Shown: piece by piece, positions 49,701 to 59,547 of the stretch
How the letters are laid out: every line of letters begins with the position of its first letter
Position numbering within the stretch: position 1 is the stretch's first letter
Assembly: GCF_030704535.1 (NCBI RefSeq)
Contig: NC_081813.1
Coordinates: 3,062,001 to 3,126,000, forward strand
Reading direction: 5' to 3'
Origin: Vitis vinifera
Lineage: Eukaryota > Streptophyta > Magnoliopsida > Vitales > Vitaceae
Length of the DNA stretch: 64,000 nucleotides
The notes under the pieces: model-generated
The model's input: only the letters and a program-made list of their open reading frames with translations
Database searches by the model: none
What the model was told of the DNA's origin: nothing
Translations under genes and position numbers: made by a program

Positions 49701-50637
49701 TAACAGGAAGCAAGAATGGTGAATAACCCTTTTTTTTCTTTTTAGCTTTTTGTTACACGTCACTTACCATTTTGTAATTTTTCCTTAAGCATATTTTCTG
49801 TTCTTTCATTGCAGTTTTTTGGAGTTCAGGCTTGCATATGATATACCATATTCCCCTAATGTTTGTGTGGTTGCAGATGTTAGCAGCTCTTCGGAACTCA
49901 CCCAATTCCATGAGTATGTCAAGCATGAAAGATTGCATTGATCCTAATTTGATGGATTTGTATCCCCATGACTGTTTATACAAGGTAGAGTTCAATCACT
50001 CCTTGATCGCACTGTAATGTATGTTAATGGTAGGTTGATCATTTTTGCTGGAGATTCATAATGTAAAAATTGCAGCCTCCCAGAGAAACATCACCATCAC
50101 CATGCCTCAACTTGCAGAAACAACGATGAGAAAAGGAGAACTTATCTATTATTCTGAAAAAAATTAAATATCAACCACATCAATGTGTAGATGGGAACAG
50201 AAAATGTCTCTTGCCCTTATTGCCCTCTATAGACTGCAGGAAACGAGAGAATAACCCAAACCATGGTCCAATGGGCATTCTGATCTTAAACAGGCCACTC
50301 TTGTCTGTGAATACTTCTACACTAGACATCTATGTCTATTCTTAATGCTAAGCAAACTTGATTTTGAATTAGCCAAACTACTAAGAAGCTGGCAATTGAC
50401 TTCTGAATCAAATTTACAAGTTATAGCATAGTGACTAACCTCTCAGCTCTGTACTGGTGTATCTCTGTGTAGATGGCTATGTTGGCGAAGCAATGTGTAG
50501 ATCATGATCCCATTTTGCGGCCAGACATGAAGCAAGTTGTGATTTCGCTGTCACAGATCCTCTTATCCTCTGTTGAATGGGAGGCAACTCTTGCTGGGAA
50601 CAGCCAAGTATTTAGTGGCCTTGTCCAAGGAAGATGA
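40705..50637 (+). CDS. LYK3: LysM-domain receptor-like kinase (AtLYK3-like)
   Basis: Plasma-membrane receptor kinase whose extracellular LysM domains bind N-acetylglucosamine-containing or other glycans. Exons: 40705-41314, 42586-42663, 43132-43431, 44357-44502, 44600-44689, 44803-44908, 45857-46008, 46096-46193, 46283-46430, 49877-49984 and 50473-50637. All introns are GT-AG and in phase, giving 666 aa. Signal peptide is about residues 1-28. The ectodomain has paired Cys motifs (NCSCE, YCGCS) and a clear third LysM ([19 protein letters not shown] to YYIPLNS). One membrane span, [19 protein letters not shown], precedes a Cys-rich juxtamembrane stretch. The kinase has P-loop [25 protein letters not shown] (RD type), DFGLAK and [10 protein letters not shown], so it looks catalytically competent. 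The start is chosen at MTPVPSS because a signal peptide follows it directly. It resembles AtLYK3 (At1g51940) and the related EPR3/LYK10 group; the ligand cannot be read from sequence. Confidence 0.94.
46431..49876 (+). other. Large intron 9 of the receptor kinase with retroelement debris
   Basis: This 3,446-bp intron separates kinase-domain exons 9 and 10; the others range from about 90 to 1,270 bp. It contains two related stretches (see the LTR relic entry) and a 52-bp tandem duplication at 49037-49088 and 49089-49140. No open frame with a recognisable domain. Confidence 0.75.
47890..49400 (+). mobile_element. Degraded LTR element (LTR pair with primer-like site)
   Basis: A stretch at about 48026-48120 (AAACCTAA..., GGAAACCTAATAAAATAAGA, ACTATCTTCAT, GCTGCATCAG) recurs at about 49286-49392. 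ATGGTACCAAAGCTC at about 48262 resembles the Met-tRNA primer site, directly after the first copy. These fit two LTRs and a primer site on +. The interior (48280-48850) is non-coding, so the element is non-autonomous or collapsed; boundaries are approximate. Confidence 0.5.
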
Positions 50638-51095
50638 TGAGACAGCAATTACTCTATCAATCCCACTGCTTCAGCATTCTTTTTCATAGTTTTCATCATT
50701 ATGATTATGTGTGTGTATAGTAGCAAAGATTTTCCACTAAAGCTGGTAAGATTATGGTATTTATTCATGCCGACCCCTTTTTCCTTTTCCCTTCCCCTTT
50801 TTCTCTTCAATGATGTATTCTTTTTGAGGTTTCCTGTGAGAAAATTTTGCTATAATGTAAAAAAGAAAAAAAAAATGTGACTAGAACTTGACAATGGTGT
50901 GGCTGGTTTCAATTCAAGCAAGCTATTTAGTAGCTTTACTTCTTTGCCCCCATCTATTTTGATCATGCAAAAGGTAGCTAGTGGTCTGTTGATAAATTTT
51001 TTTAGGTTTTTCTTTTATTGATCATTGTTATGATTAAGTGGCTTGCTAATCTTCACAATACACATTGCACGCTAAGAAGCGGCAGCAGAATTAGC
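50638..51095 (+). other. 3' UTR and downstream flank of the receptor kinase
   Basis: T-rich sequence after the TGA at 50635-50637, likely the 3' UTR to about 50870, ending in an A-rich tract. No gene seen. Confidence 0.4.
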
Positions 51096-51097
51096 TT

Positions 51098-52395
51098 GTT
51101 GGTCAGTTTGTTAGTTAGACACAAGCCTCAGGACTGCAATACTACAAGGGAAAACTTGAGATGAGAGTTAACTTTGAGAGATCAATTCTTGAAGTACAGG
51201 AGTGCTATAAATTCTTGGGTTGGAAATTTGCTGAGACTTGTTTGGGTTGAGAGAAAGTGAGCTAAAATTGCTTTGTACAACAGTGGAAGATTAATTGTTT
51301 GATTGCCTGTGGATGTAGTTGCTTGTGGAACCGAACCACATGTATTTTAATCTAGAGTGATAGCTTTCATGCTGCAACTTGATCATCTTCTTGATCAACT
51401 GCTTCCATAGTTATGTGGTTTCTGATACGTTTCCTAATAACAAATGGTGTAAGAGCCAAGATGGGATTCGTGAAGTGCAACAGGGAGAAGTTTTGTGGGA
51501 AAAATGATATCGGATTATGGAGAGTATAGATGAGAGCTTCACTGGTACAGTAGGGATCTTCAAGATGCTTTGAGAGTAGAAAAAAAACTTGCCAATCCTA
51601 CGAACATTGCCAAAGGGAAATCTTTTGGGGTCTACAAGAGTTACAACTCATGGTATTAGCAGGTACTTCACTACTTTCATAGATGTTTTTTCTACTAAAG
51701 TCCGGATTTTTGTTTTAAAACAAACAAAGTTTCAAAGAATTTCAGGCAATGGAGATTGAGAATCAAGAAAAAGATGAATAGGCTAAGAACACATAATGGA
51801 CTTGAATATTGTGATGAAGATTCACCTAAGTTTTGCAAAAGGAGAATGACATTACAAGACACAAAGCTGTCAAGGGTACACCCCACGATGGCTTAGCAAA
51901 AAGAAAGGAATAGAACCATGTTATCTAATGTTAAAAATTGGAATATGAGTGGATTTTTAGAAGGAAAAATACCTAGTGTGGAAAGGGCAAGGCTCGAGGC
52001 CAGGTCAGCACCCAAAGGATTTACTCATAGGGAGGCTGCATAGATTTCAACGAGGATAATGAAATATTCTCTCCAATGGTAAAACAACTTCGAGTATTAG
52101 TTCTAATACCATTTATAATAATTTGCTCCAATTATGTAAATATTATATGTTTCGGATCCAATGAGACCTCTTTACAAGATTAAAAATGGTTCATACATGT
52201 ATAGCATATGAGATATCATGATAACAGATTTGATATTTTAATGCTGAAAGATCAATTTACAAATTATGATAATTGTGTATACTTCAAAGCTAAAAAGCTA
52301 ATGAATAATCTGAAATCACTTGCTGCAACTTGATCATCTTCTTGATCAATTGCTTTCATAGTTATATGGTCTCCTGTAATCTTTAGATACCAATC
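51098..52395 (+). mobile_element. Collapsed Ty1/copia element
   Basis: TGTTGGTCAGTTTGTTAGTTAG at 51098 looks like an LTR start. The LTR end segment at 51371-51435 (GCTGCAACTTGATCATCTTC...) is repeated at 52322-52386 with a few changes, defining two LTRs. AAATGGTGTAAGAGCCAAGATGG at about 51443 resembles the copia-type primer site (ATGGTATCAGAGCC). Directly after it, broken frames recall copia gag (KFCGKND, LWR, LQDALRVEKKLA) to about 51600. Pol is absent. The element is dead and mostly deleted. Confidence 0.68.
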
Positions 52396-52479
52396 ATGTT
52401 GGATGATTTATATCATACCTGGTGCCACAATGAACTCATAAACCCGAAAAGAGCTTAATGCAAAAAATAAGGGAAAGAA

Positions 52480-54380
52480 TTCTGGGATAATGGTTATGGT
52501 TTGTCTCGGCAAAAAGTGTTGGTTTGGAGTGGATTCGAAGACCTTCGAGATTTCAGTCGACGAGGCCAAATGGAAAGTGTTAGGAACAGTTTGCGAAAGG
52601 AGTCCCAACTTTTCTTTTTGGATTCGTTTCAGCGGTAAAGGCTTGTCCTTCCTTTTGGAATGAGCTGAGACCTGCTGCTATCTCAAAATGGGGGAGCATT
52701 TCAAAAAATCTTGGGCAGAGGGGGGAAAAAGATATCAGTTGGAATTGCGCTCTAACAAAGCAGGTCGGTTTTTTTTTTGCACAGCCTGGGATGTAGAAGG
52801 TAAGAAATTCTCTTTGGATTTCCTCGAAAGCAGGGGAGTGGTTGGAGGTTGGAAACTTTTGGTTGGGAAATTAAGAAGCCTGGGTTTCTCCTTAGCTCAA
52901 AGGGGTGAAGAGCACTCAGCCTCTCCTTCAGGAGGGATGGGTCTTAATGGGGCCAGTTTTGGGAAGAATGACCAATTTCTAGAGACAGATCTTACTGGTT
53001 CTACTGAAAATCGGAATGTTGTGTGGTTAGAAACAGAAAAGGAAGTGATTGATAGTAACAAGGAAGTTTTGAGGAGGAGCTTGATGGGGAGATATGGGGG
53101 GGGGGGGGTTCCGATCAGCCCTCTTTCCTCAATTCCCTTAAGTCTTGGGCGCAGTCCAGCTAGATGTTGAGAGGAAATCTTCGCTTGGCTCTGTTAAGAG
53201 GCCCGTTTATACTCTTTGAGTTTGAAGATGTCGTTGAAGTTGAGAGGGTGTTGCACTCAGGGGTCAAATGGTTTAAAGGTAAATGTCTTCTCTTGGATTG
53301 GTGGAAACCCTCCGTTGGTTGTCTCACAGAGGACAAGAAGAGCCGAGAAGTGTGGGTAAGAATTTTGGGACTCCCTTTGCACCTTTGGGGGATGAGTTTT
53401 TTTAACAACTTAGGGGATGCTTGTGGCCACTTTGTGAGTGTTGACGAGGATACGATGGAACACCGGAACTTGTAGTGGGCCAGAATCCTCGTCGGAGTAA
53501 GATGATGGAATTTAAGTTGGGCTCAAAGTTAGATGTCTTTGCTTCTGATTCTTGGGCTTTGGGCTCTACTTTTGGTGGAAGCCTCAAAAGGCTTTCATTA
53601 GATCAGGCCTAGCTGGAAGTGGGTCAGGCCTCTTCTTCAAATGGTGAAGAGACTTTTCTTTCTTCCCCTAGAAGCCATCTCCACGCTCGGAGCCCTAGAC
53701 TCTCTCATTTGGCGATGGATCCTTCGCAAGACGTTCACTGTGCGTCTTTCCTGGCAAGTCCTTCGCAAGGTGCTGATCCCTATGCGTATCTTCCAACGGC
53801 TCCAAAAGCGATCGCAAAGCCTCTTGCTGACGTCGCTCTCTTAGATGAAGTCCTCAGATTCCAAAAATGTACGCTTTCTTCATCCCGTTCTTCTTGGGGG
53901 GAAGGACCATTTTCTTCTTCTACTATTTCTTAGGTGCTGATTTCTACTTCTTTGGGCGAAAATCGTGGAGGGTCATCCTTGTGCTTGAAGTGTTAGGGTG
54001 ATTCCCTCGAGTGGGAAGCGGGTGCGCTAGAAACAAGGGCCAACATTGTAAAGAGGCCTCTATCCATGGTTTTGCAAGATGGTTTAGAGGTGGTTTTCCC
54101 TAATAATGCTTCCTTTGAAGAGGATACACCATCCGATAAAGAGCTTTCCAATTTCAAAGATTTCAGTAGATTTTTGGGAATGCCGGTTGAGAGGTATCAA
54201 GATAAAATAACTTTGTTATTAAAGAAGTTGAAGAAGATGACTGGTGGGGGGACACTCTGTAAAAAAAAAGAAAAAAGAAAATGGTGTCCGCATTGCGCTC
54301 TGAAAGGGAATTGAAGAGATTGGATTGTTCGGTCAACTATGGAGAGCCTGCGAATAGAAGGAGTGGAAGAAACAAATGAA
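52480..54380 (+). pseudogene. LINE ORF1 relic (DUF4283-like)
   Basis: The frame beginning MGEHFKKSWAEGGKRYQLEL at 52688 continues NKAGRFFFC and GKKFSLDFLESRG. A further frame from 53164 gives VLHSGVKWFKGKCLLLDWW and VWVRILGLPLHLWG...GDACGHFVSVDEDT, typical of the DUF4283 domain in plant LINE ORF1 proteins. ORF1 proteins bind element RNA. A poly-G run at about 53096-53108 and stops near 53475 and 53609 break the frame; the tail to 54380 is low-identity. Confidence 0.75.
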
Positions 54381-54402
54381 AATTGATCCCTGTAGATTGA
54401 TG

Positions 54403-55335
54403 AAGATTAAAATACTCGCATGGAATGTTAGAGGGCTCAACGACAAGGAGAAAAAATAGATGGTTAATTTAGTAGTTAGAGCCCAAAAAGCAGATTTAGT
54501 CTGTTTTTTAGAAAGAGATGTCGTTAAAGATGGTGAAAAGCTTGGGCGTTGGAAGGTTCATGGACTGGGGGGCAGTTGATGCTGGGGGTGCCTCAGGAGA
54601 CATTCTGATTTTTTTGGATAATAGAGTTTTGGAACTCTTGGAGCAGGGTGTTTACACCATTTCAAGTTGCTTTAGGAATGTGGAAGACGATTATATTTGG
54701 GTGTTCACTGGTGTCTATGGACCAGTCCTTTCGAGGGCAAAAAAAGAGTTTTGGGAAAAGTTGGACACTATCAAAGGCCTGTGGAATGAGCCTTGGTGCG
54801 TTTTGGGGGGGGGGGGGGGGGGGGGGGAGGGGAGATTTCAATTCCATTAGATTTCCAGGGGAAATGAGGAATGGGCAGAATTTGACTGCAGAGATGAGAA
54901 GGTTCTCTGAGGTCATCGAGGAGTTGAATCTAAAGGATTTGCCCTCTTCTGGTGGTCAATTCACATGGTTTGGCTGCCTTAATTCTCAAGCAGCTTCTAG
55001 ATTGGATCGCTCTCTAATCTCCAACGAGTGGAAAGATCACTTTTCGAGTCTCTTTCAAAGTGTTCTCCCCATAATTGCCTTTGATCACTGCCCCATTCTC
55101 TTGGAGGGCACGGGGGTTAAAAAAGGCAAGACTTCCTTCCGCTTTGAGAATATGTGGCTTTTGTCGGAAGGATTCAAAGAGCTAGTTTGTGCGTGGTGGA
55201 CAAGATACTCGGTTGCAGGATCTATCAGACATTGCCTTGCTGAAAAATTGAAAGCCCTTAAAAGAGATTTAAGAAGATGGAACAAGGAAGTTTTTAGTAA
55301 TGTCTCTGCTAAAAAATCCGAGGCTCTTTCTTGAA
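54403..55335 (+). pseudogene. LINE AP-type endonuclease relic
   Basis: Opens MKIKILAWNVRGLNDKEK, the first motif of exonuclease-endonuclease-phosphatase domains. It continues ISIP-type sequence across a long G run (54808-54827), then the GGQFTWFG and ASRLDRSLIS motifs and an FDHCPILLEG motif corresponding to the SDH-type catalytic motif. A stop follows the first 18 codons and the frame changes at the G run, so it is inactive. Confidence 0.8.
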
Positions 55336-55370
55336 TTCAGTTTTGGGATTCAAAGAAGAATCTTAATCCC

Positions 55371-57070
55371 TTGTCCTTTGAGGAAGCAAAGACTCATTTG
55401 GGGGATTTGGAGGAGTACAAGAAGTGTGTTTTAATGGAAGAAACTTTATGGAGGCAAAAATCCAGGGAGACATGGCTAAAGGAGGGGGATAAGAATACCA
55501 AATTTTTTCATAAGATGGCCAATGTCAGGACGAGAAAGAACTTTTTATCCAAGGTGAACATTAATGGGGACTCTCTTGCTAGTGCAAAAGATATCAAGGA
55601 TGGGGTGTGTAGGGCTTATAGAACTTTGTTATCGGAAACTGAGGACTGGAGACCGAGAACGGGGAATTTACAATTTCGTGTTCTAGGGACAGAAAAGGCC
55701 AGAAGCTTAGAGAAGCCTTTTTCAGAAAAAAAAGAAAAAAGAAAAAAAAGAAGAAGTTTTTGAAGCCCTTTGCAGCCTCTCTGGGGATAAAGCGCTTGGT
55801 CCGGATGGGTTCACCATGACATTCTGGCAATTTTCCTAAGATTTTACCAAAACTGAGATTATGGCATTTTTTGGTGATTTTTTTTCACCTTGGCACTTTC
55901 CAGAGGAGCTTAAACTCCACTTATCTCGTCTTAATTCCAAAAAAAGGGGGTGCGGAAGAGCTGAAAGACTTCGAACCAATAAGCTTGGTTGGGAGCCTTT
56001 ACAAATTACTCGCCAAAGTCTTGGCTAATAGGTTAAAACAAGCTATTGAGGAAGTGGTTTTAGAGTACCAACATGCATTCATCCAGAATAGGCAGATTCT
56101 GGATGCCGCTCTCATTGCAAACTAGGCAGTAGACTCCAGACTGAAGGTTAACATCTTTGGACTCCTTCTAAAATTAGACATTGAGAAGGCGTTTGATCAT
56201 GTCAATTGGGATTGTCTTATATCAGTTATGTCCAAGATGGGGTTTGGGTAGAAATGGATAAATTAGATCAGTTGGTGCATCTCCACAACCAACTTCTTAA
56301 TTTTAATTAATGGGACCCCTTTAGACTTTTTTTCACAACATTAGGGGGTTGAGACAAAGGGATCCTTTATCCCCTTATCTCTTCTTATTAGTCATGGAAG
56401 TTCTCAGCCAGCTGCTCTTCAGACCCAGAAGTGGGGGTTACGTTAAGGGGTTTAAGGTGGGAAATAGTAATGGAATAGAAAGGGATCTGCTCCACCTTCT
56501 GTTTGCTGACGATACCATTTTATTCTACAAAGCCAACAATGTGCAGTTGCGTTACTTGAGTTGGGTGTTCTTATGGTTTGAGGTGATCTCTGGGTTAAAA
56601 GTGAAAAAAGATAAAAGTGAGGTTATCCTCGTAGAAATGGTTGACTCTTTGGAGAATATCGTCTCGGTTCTGGGGTGTAGAATTGGGAAACTCCCCTCTT
56701 CTTATTTGGGTCTTCCCTTGGGAGTTCCCTTCAAATCTTCAAGGGTATGGGATGTAGTGAAAGAGAGATTCATAAAGTGTTTGTCCTTGTGGAAGAGACA
56801 ATATCTTTCCATAGGGGGAGACTTACCTTGATAAAAAATACCATTTCAAGCTTTTCTATTTACTTAATGTCTCTCTTGTCATTCCGCGGAAGGTGTGTGC
56901 AAGACTTGAAAAGATCCAAAGAGACTTCCTGTGGGGCGGTGACACTTTAGAGAAAAAGTCACACTTGGTGAATTGGAGTGCAGTTTGTGCTGATATGAGA
57001 CAGGGAGGCTTGGGTATTCGCAGTCTTGTGGCCCTAAATAAAGCTTTGTTTGGGAAATAGAGCTGAAAAT
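55371..57070 (+). pseudogene. LINE reverse transcriptase relic
   Basis: Pieces in several frames: EETLWRQKSRETWLKEGDKNTKFFH (split here as EETLWRQKSRETW then LKEGDKNTKFFH), [99 protein letters not shown] and the catalytic box LLFADDTILF at about 56500, then LGLPLGVPF. An (A)nG tract at about 55725-55760 interrupts the region. Same family as the LINE at 28.5 kb. Confidence 0.88.
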
Positions 57071-57090
57071 TTGCTGTAGAGAGGAATTCT

Positions 57091-57990
57091 TTGTGGAAAC
57101 AAGTAATCATAGACAAATATGAGGTGGAAAAGGAAGGTTGGTGTTCAAAAGAAGTGAGAGGAGCCTATGGTGTGAGAGTGTGGAAAGCCATCGGAAAAGA
57201 TTGGGAAATCATTCGCTCTATATCTCGCTTTAAAGTGGGGAATAGGAGAAATGTCAAATTTTGGAAGGATTTGTGGTGTGAGGACCAAGCTTTGAAAGAT
57301 GTTTTTCCTAATTTATTCCGACTAGCGGTTAACAAGGATCAATGGGTGTACGATGCTTGGGAGGAGGAAGGAGAGGTGGGAAGTTGGAATCCTTTGTTTT
57401 CAAGACACTTTAATGATTGGGAAATGGAAGAGGTAGAGGGTTTGCTCCGAAAAATACACCCCTTGGGCTTGCATAGTGATGTGGAGGATGTTTTGAGTTG
57501 GAAGATTAGCAAGAATGACTCATTTTCTGTTAGATCTCTCTACCAATCCCTCACACTTGCTTCTAGTGAACCTTTTCCTTGGAGCAATATTTGGAGATCT
57601 TGGGCTGCCATGAGAGTTAGCTTTTTTGCTTGGGAAGCGTCTTGTAATAGAATTTCAACCATTGATCAGCTTAAAAGAAGAGATTGGAATATGTCAAATA
57701 GATGTTATTTGTGTAAAATGGAAGAGGAAACTAGTGACCACTTGATCATTTTTTGTAAAAAGGCTACAATGTTATGGAACTTGCTTTTCTCCCTTTTTGA
57801 TGTACACTGGGTTCTGCACTCCTCAATCAAAAGGAATTTGATAGCTTGGCATGGTGTTTCTGTGAGTAAGAGAAAGGAAAAGGCTTGAAGGGCTACTCCC
57901 CTTTGTTTAATGTGGACTTTATGGAAGGAAAGAAACGAAAGAGTGTTCAATGACACTGAATGTTCTCATCAAGATCTAAAACTTTATTTT
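57091..57990 (+). pseudogene. LINE C-terminal zf-RVT region relic
   Basis: A 265-codon open frame from 57091 contains GAYGVRVWKAIG, RNVKFWKDLWCED, VLSWKISKNDSFSVRSLY, FFAWEASCNRISTIDQL and the zinc-binding segment RCYLCKMEEETSDHLIIFC. It is the longest intact piece of the element and ends at a TGA at 57886-57888. Confidence 0.85.
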
Positions 57991-58333
57991 TTGTACACTT
58001 TTGTGAATTAGGGTAGGGTATATTTAAAAGATCATTTTTTGTCCTTGTTTGATTTTATAGAGTGGCTTTTGTCTAGATAGAAGAAAGATTTTTCTTTTTT
58101 CGCCTAGTTTCTTGGGCGTTGCTTGTATACTTCGTGTGTACTTTTTTCGCCTTTGTTAGACTTTTCTAATACATTCTCTTATTTGTCTATCAAAAAAAAA
58201 AAAAAAAAACCCGACAAGAGCTTACCACATAGAAACCACGGCCTCATTCTGCAATTTATTCCAACAAGGTTCTTACATATATGGCCAAAAGCAGAAAAAC
58301 CAAAGCATTATATAGAGATCTAATGCCCTTCTT

Positions 58334-59547
58334 CTACTTGCAGAGTGAAGCCAGTACACGGCGAGGTGGATCAAAGGGTCTTCGAGAGTGAAGGACAGCC
58401 CAGTTATCCAGCAGCAGAACATCACCTTTCTGCCAAGGAACAGCCACACATTCCTCCTCAAGAATCTTCAAACAGTCATAGATGATATCAGCCGGCAATG
58501 GCAGCCCATCCCCAAAGGTCACCGCCTTCACAGGATCATTCCGAGCATCTTCCCATCCTGTATAAGCAGCCACCATGCTGTTAAACCAGATCTTCCTTTG
58601 TCTTGACTCATCATATTTGACAGCTGGGATTGGACCCATTATCGTCTTCACACCATCCTCCATCCACTCCAACTTCATTCCCAGCTGAGCAGCCCTGCAG
58701 AGACACAGAATTCAGACAAAACACAGCAACAATCGGCGTGATTTAAATATTTACAGATTGCTAAACTTGAAGGGTGGAATCAGAAACCTCTTCTCAGCTG
58801 TGGTTTTATCCTGGGTCAGGAATGTGGACTTCCAGCCACGCCCGATTGGAGATGAAGGGTCGTCGTCTTCTCCCAGTACTCGCGTATACATCAATCCTCG
58901 CTCCTCCAATCGCTGTACAAACTCTGGGTACTTTGCTTTCATCCGCTCATACACAATGTGGCTGAGTACGATCGGAGTCTCTCCTCCAGTTCCAGGTTCT
59001 ACTTCACAGAAGAAAAACAATTTGGAGGGGAACTCAGGAACCTGCAGAAAAGCCCAGAGTCTTCAACAAAATCGACCAAATCTGGGATTCCAAATATCCA
59101 AAAATTACGGGAAAAAAATTAAAATAAGATAATTAAAAAAAAAAAAAAATCCCCTTCATCATGACCTGTTAAAATAAAACGCACCTGAGCCATTTCGTGG
59201 TGAAAGGGGATCTTCTGATCCGGCGGTGACTCATTGGACGTGAAAACCCGACCCACCACTTTGGTCCTGGGAGCCGCGCCGCCGACGTAGGGGAGCTCGG
59301 CGAATCCGAACGCTTCAACAACATCGTTGAAGTCGGACGCGGTGGTTACAGGAAAGTCCCTCAGAAGAACGGCCCCGGCTCTGTGGAGCAGCGATTGGAG
59401 CCAGGGCTTGTGGGCCTTGATGGATTGGGTGAGATGAGACAGACCCAAACTCTGAGCCCCTTGGCCAGGCGTCAAGACCAAGGGAAACGGAGCTCCACTG
59501 TAGAGCTTCTGGTGTGGTATGGAGGACTCTACGAAAGTCTGCAACAT
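58334..59547 (-). CDS. Fe(II)/2-oxoglutarate oxygenase, clavaminate synthase-like (copy A)
   Basis: TauD/TfdA-fold non-haem iron oxygenase of the plant At3g21360 family; the substrate is unknown. Exons in transcript order: 59547-59185, 59041-58788 and 58694-58334, all GT-AG and in phase, giving 325 aa (the family is about 330). Iron ligands are a His-x-Glu pair in FHHEMAQ (H116, E118) and the distal His in DNWAVLHSRRPF (H308). The nearby RPFDPPRR arginine probably binds 2-oxoglutarate. The His-Glu-His set replaces the usual His-Asp-His, as in bacterial clavaminate synthase. Other conserved parts: CEVEPGTGGETPI, GRGWKSTFLT, MGPIPAVKYD, QKGDVLLLDNW. No transit peptide is evident. The sequence is intact. 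Its downstream neighbour at about 110 bp is a LINE insertion, and 3.3 kb upstream lies a close paralogue. Confidence 0.94.

Larger units (their letters stand above)
52458..58207 (+). mobile_element. Near full-length, inactive L1-type LINE with target-site duplication
   Basis: Flanked by AACCCGAAAAGAGCTTA (52441-52457) and AACCCGACAAGAGCTTA (58208-58224), a 17-bp duplication with one mismatch. The 5,750-bp insert ends TTGTCTATC plus a long A run. In order it holds an ORF1-like region, an endonuclease, a reverse transcriptase and a zf-RVT region, as in plant L1 elements. Many stops and frameshifts make it non-functional. It lies about 110 bp beyond the 3' end of the minus-strand oxygenase gene, so that gene's downstream sequence was altered by the insertion. 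Confidence 0.9.
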
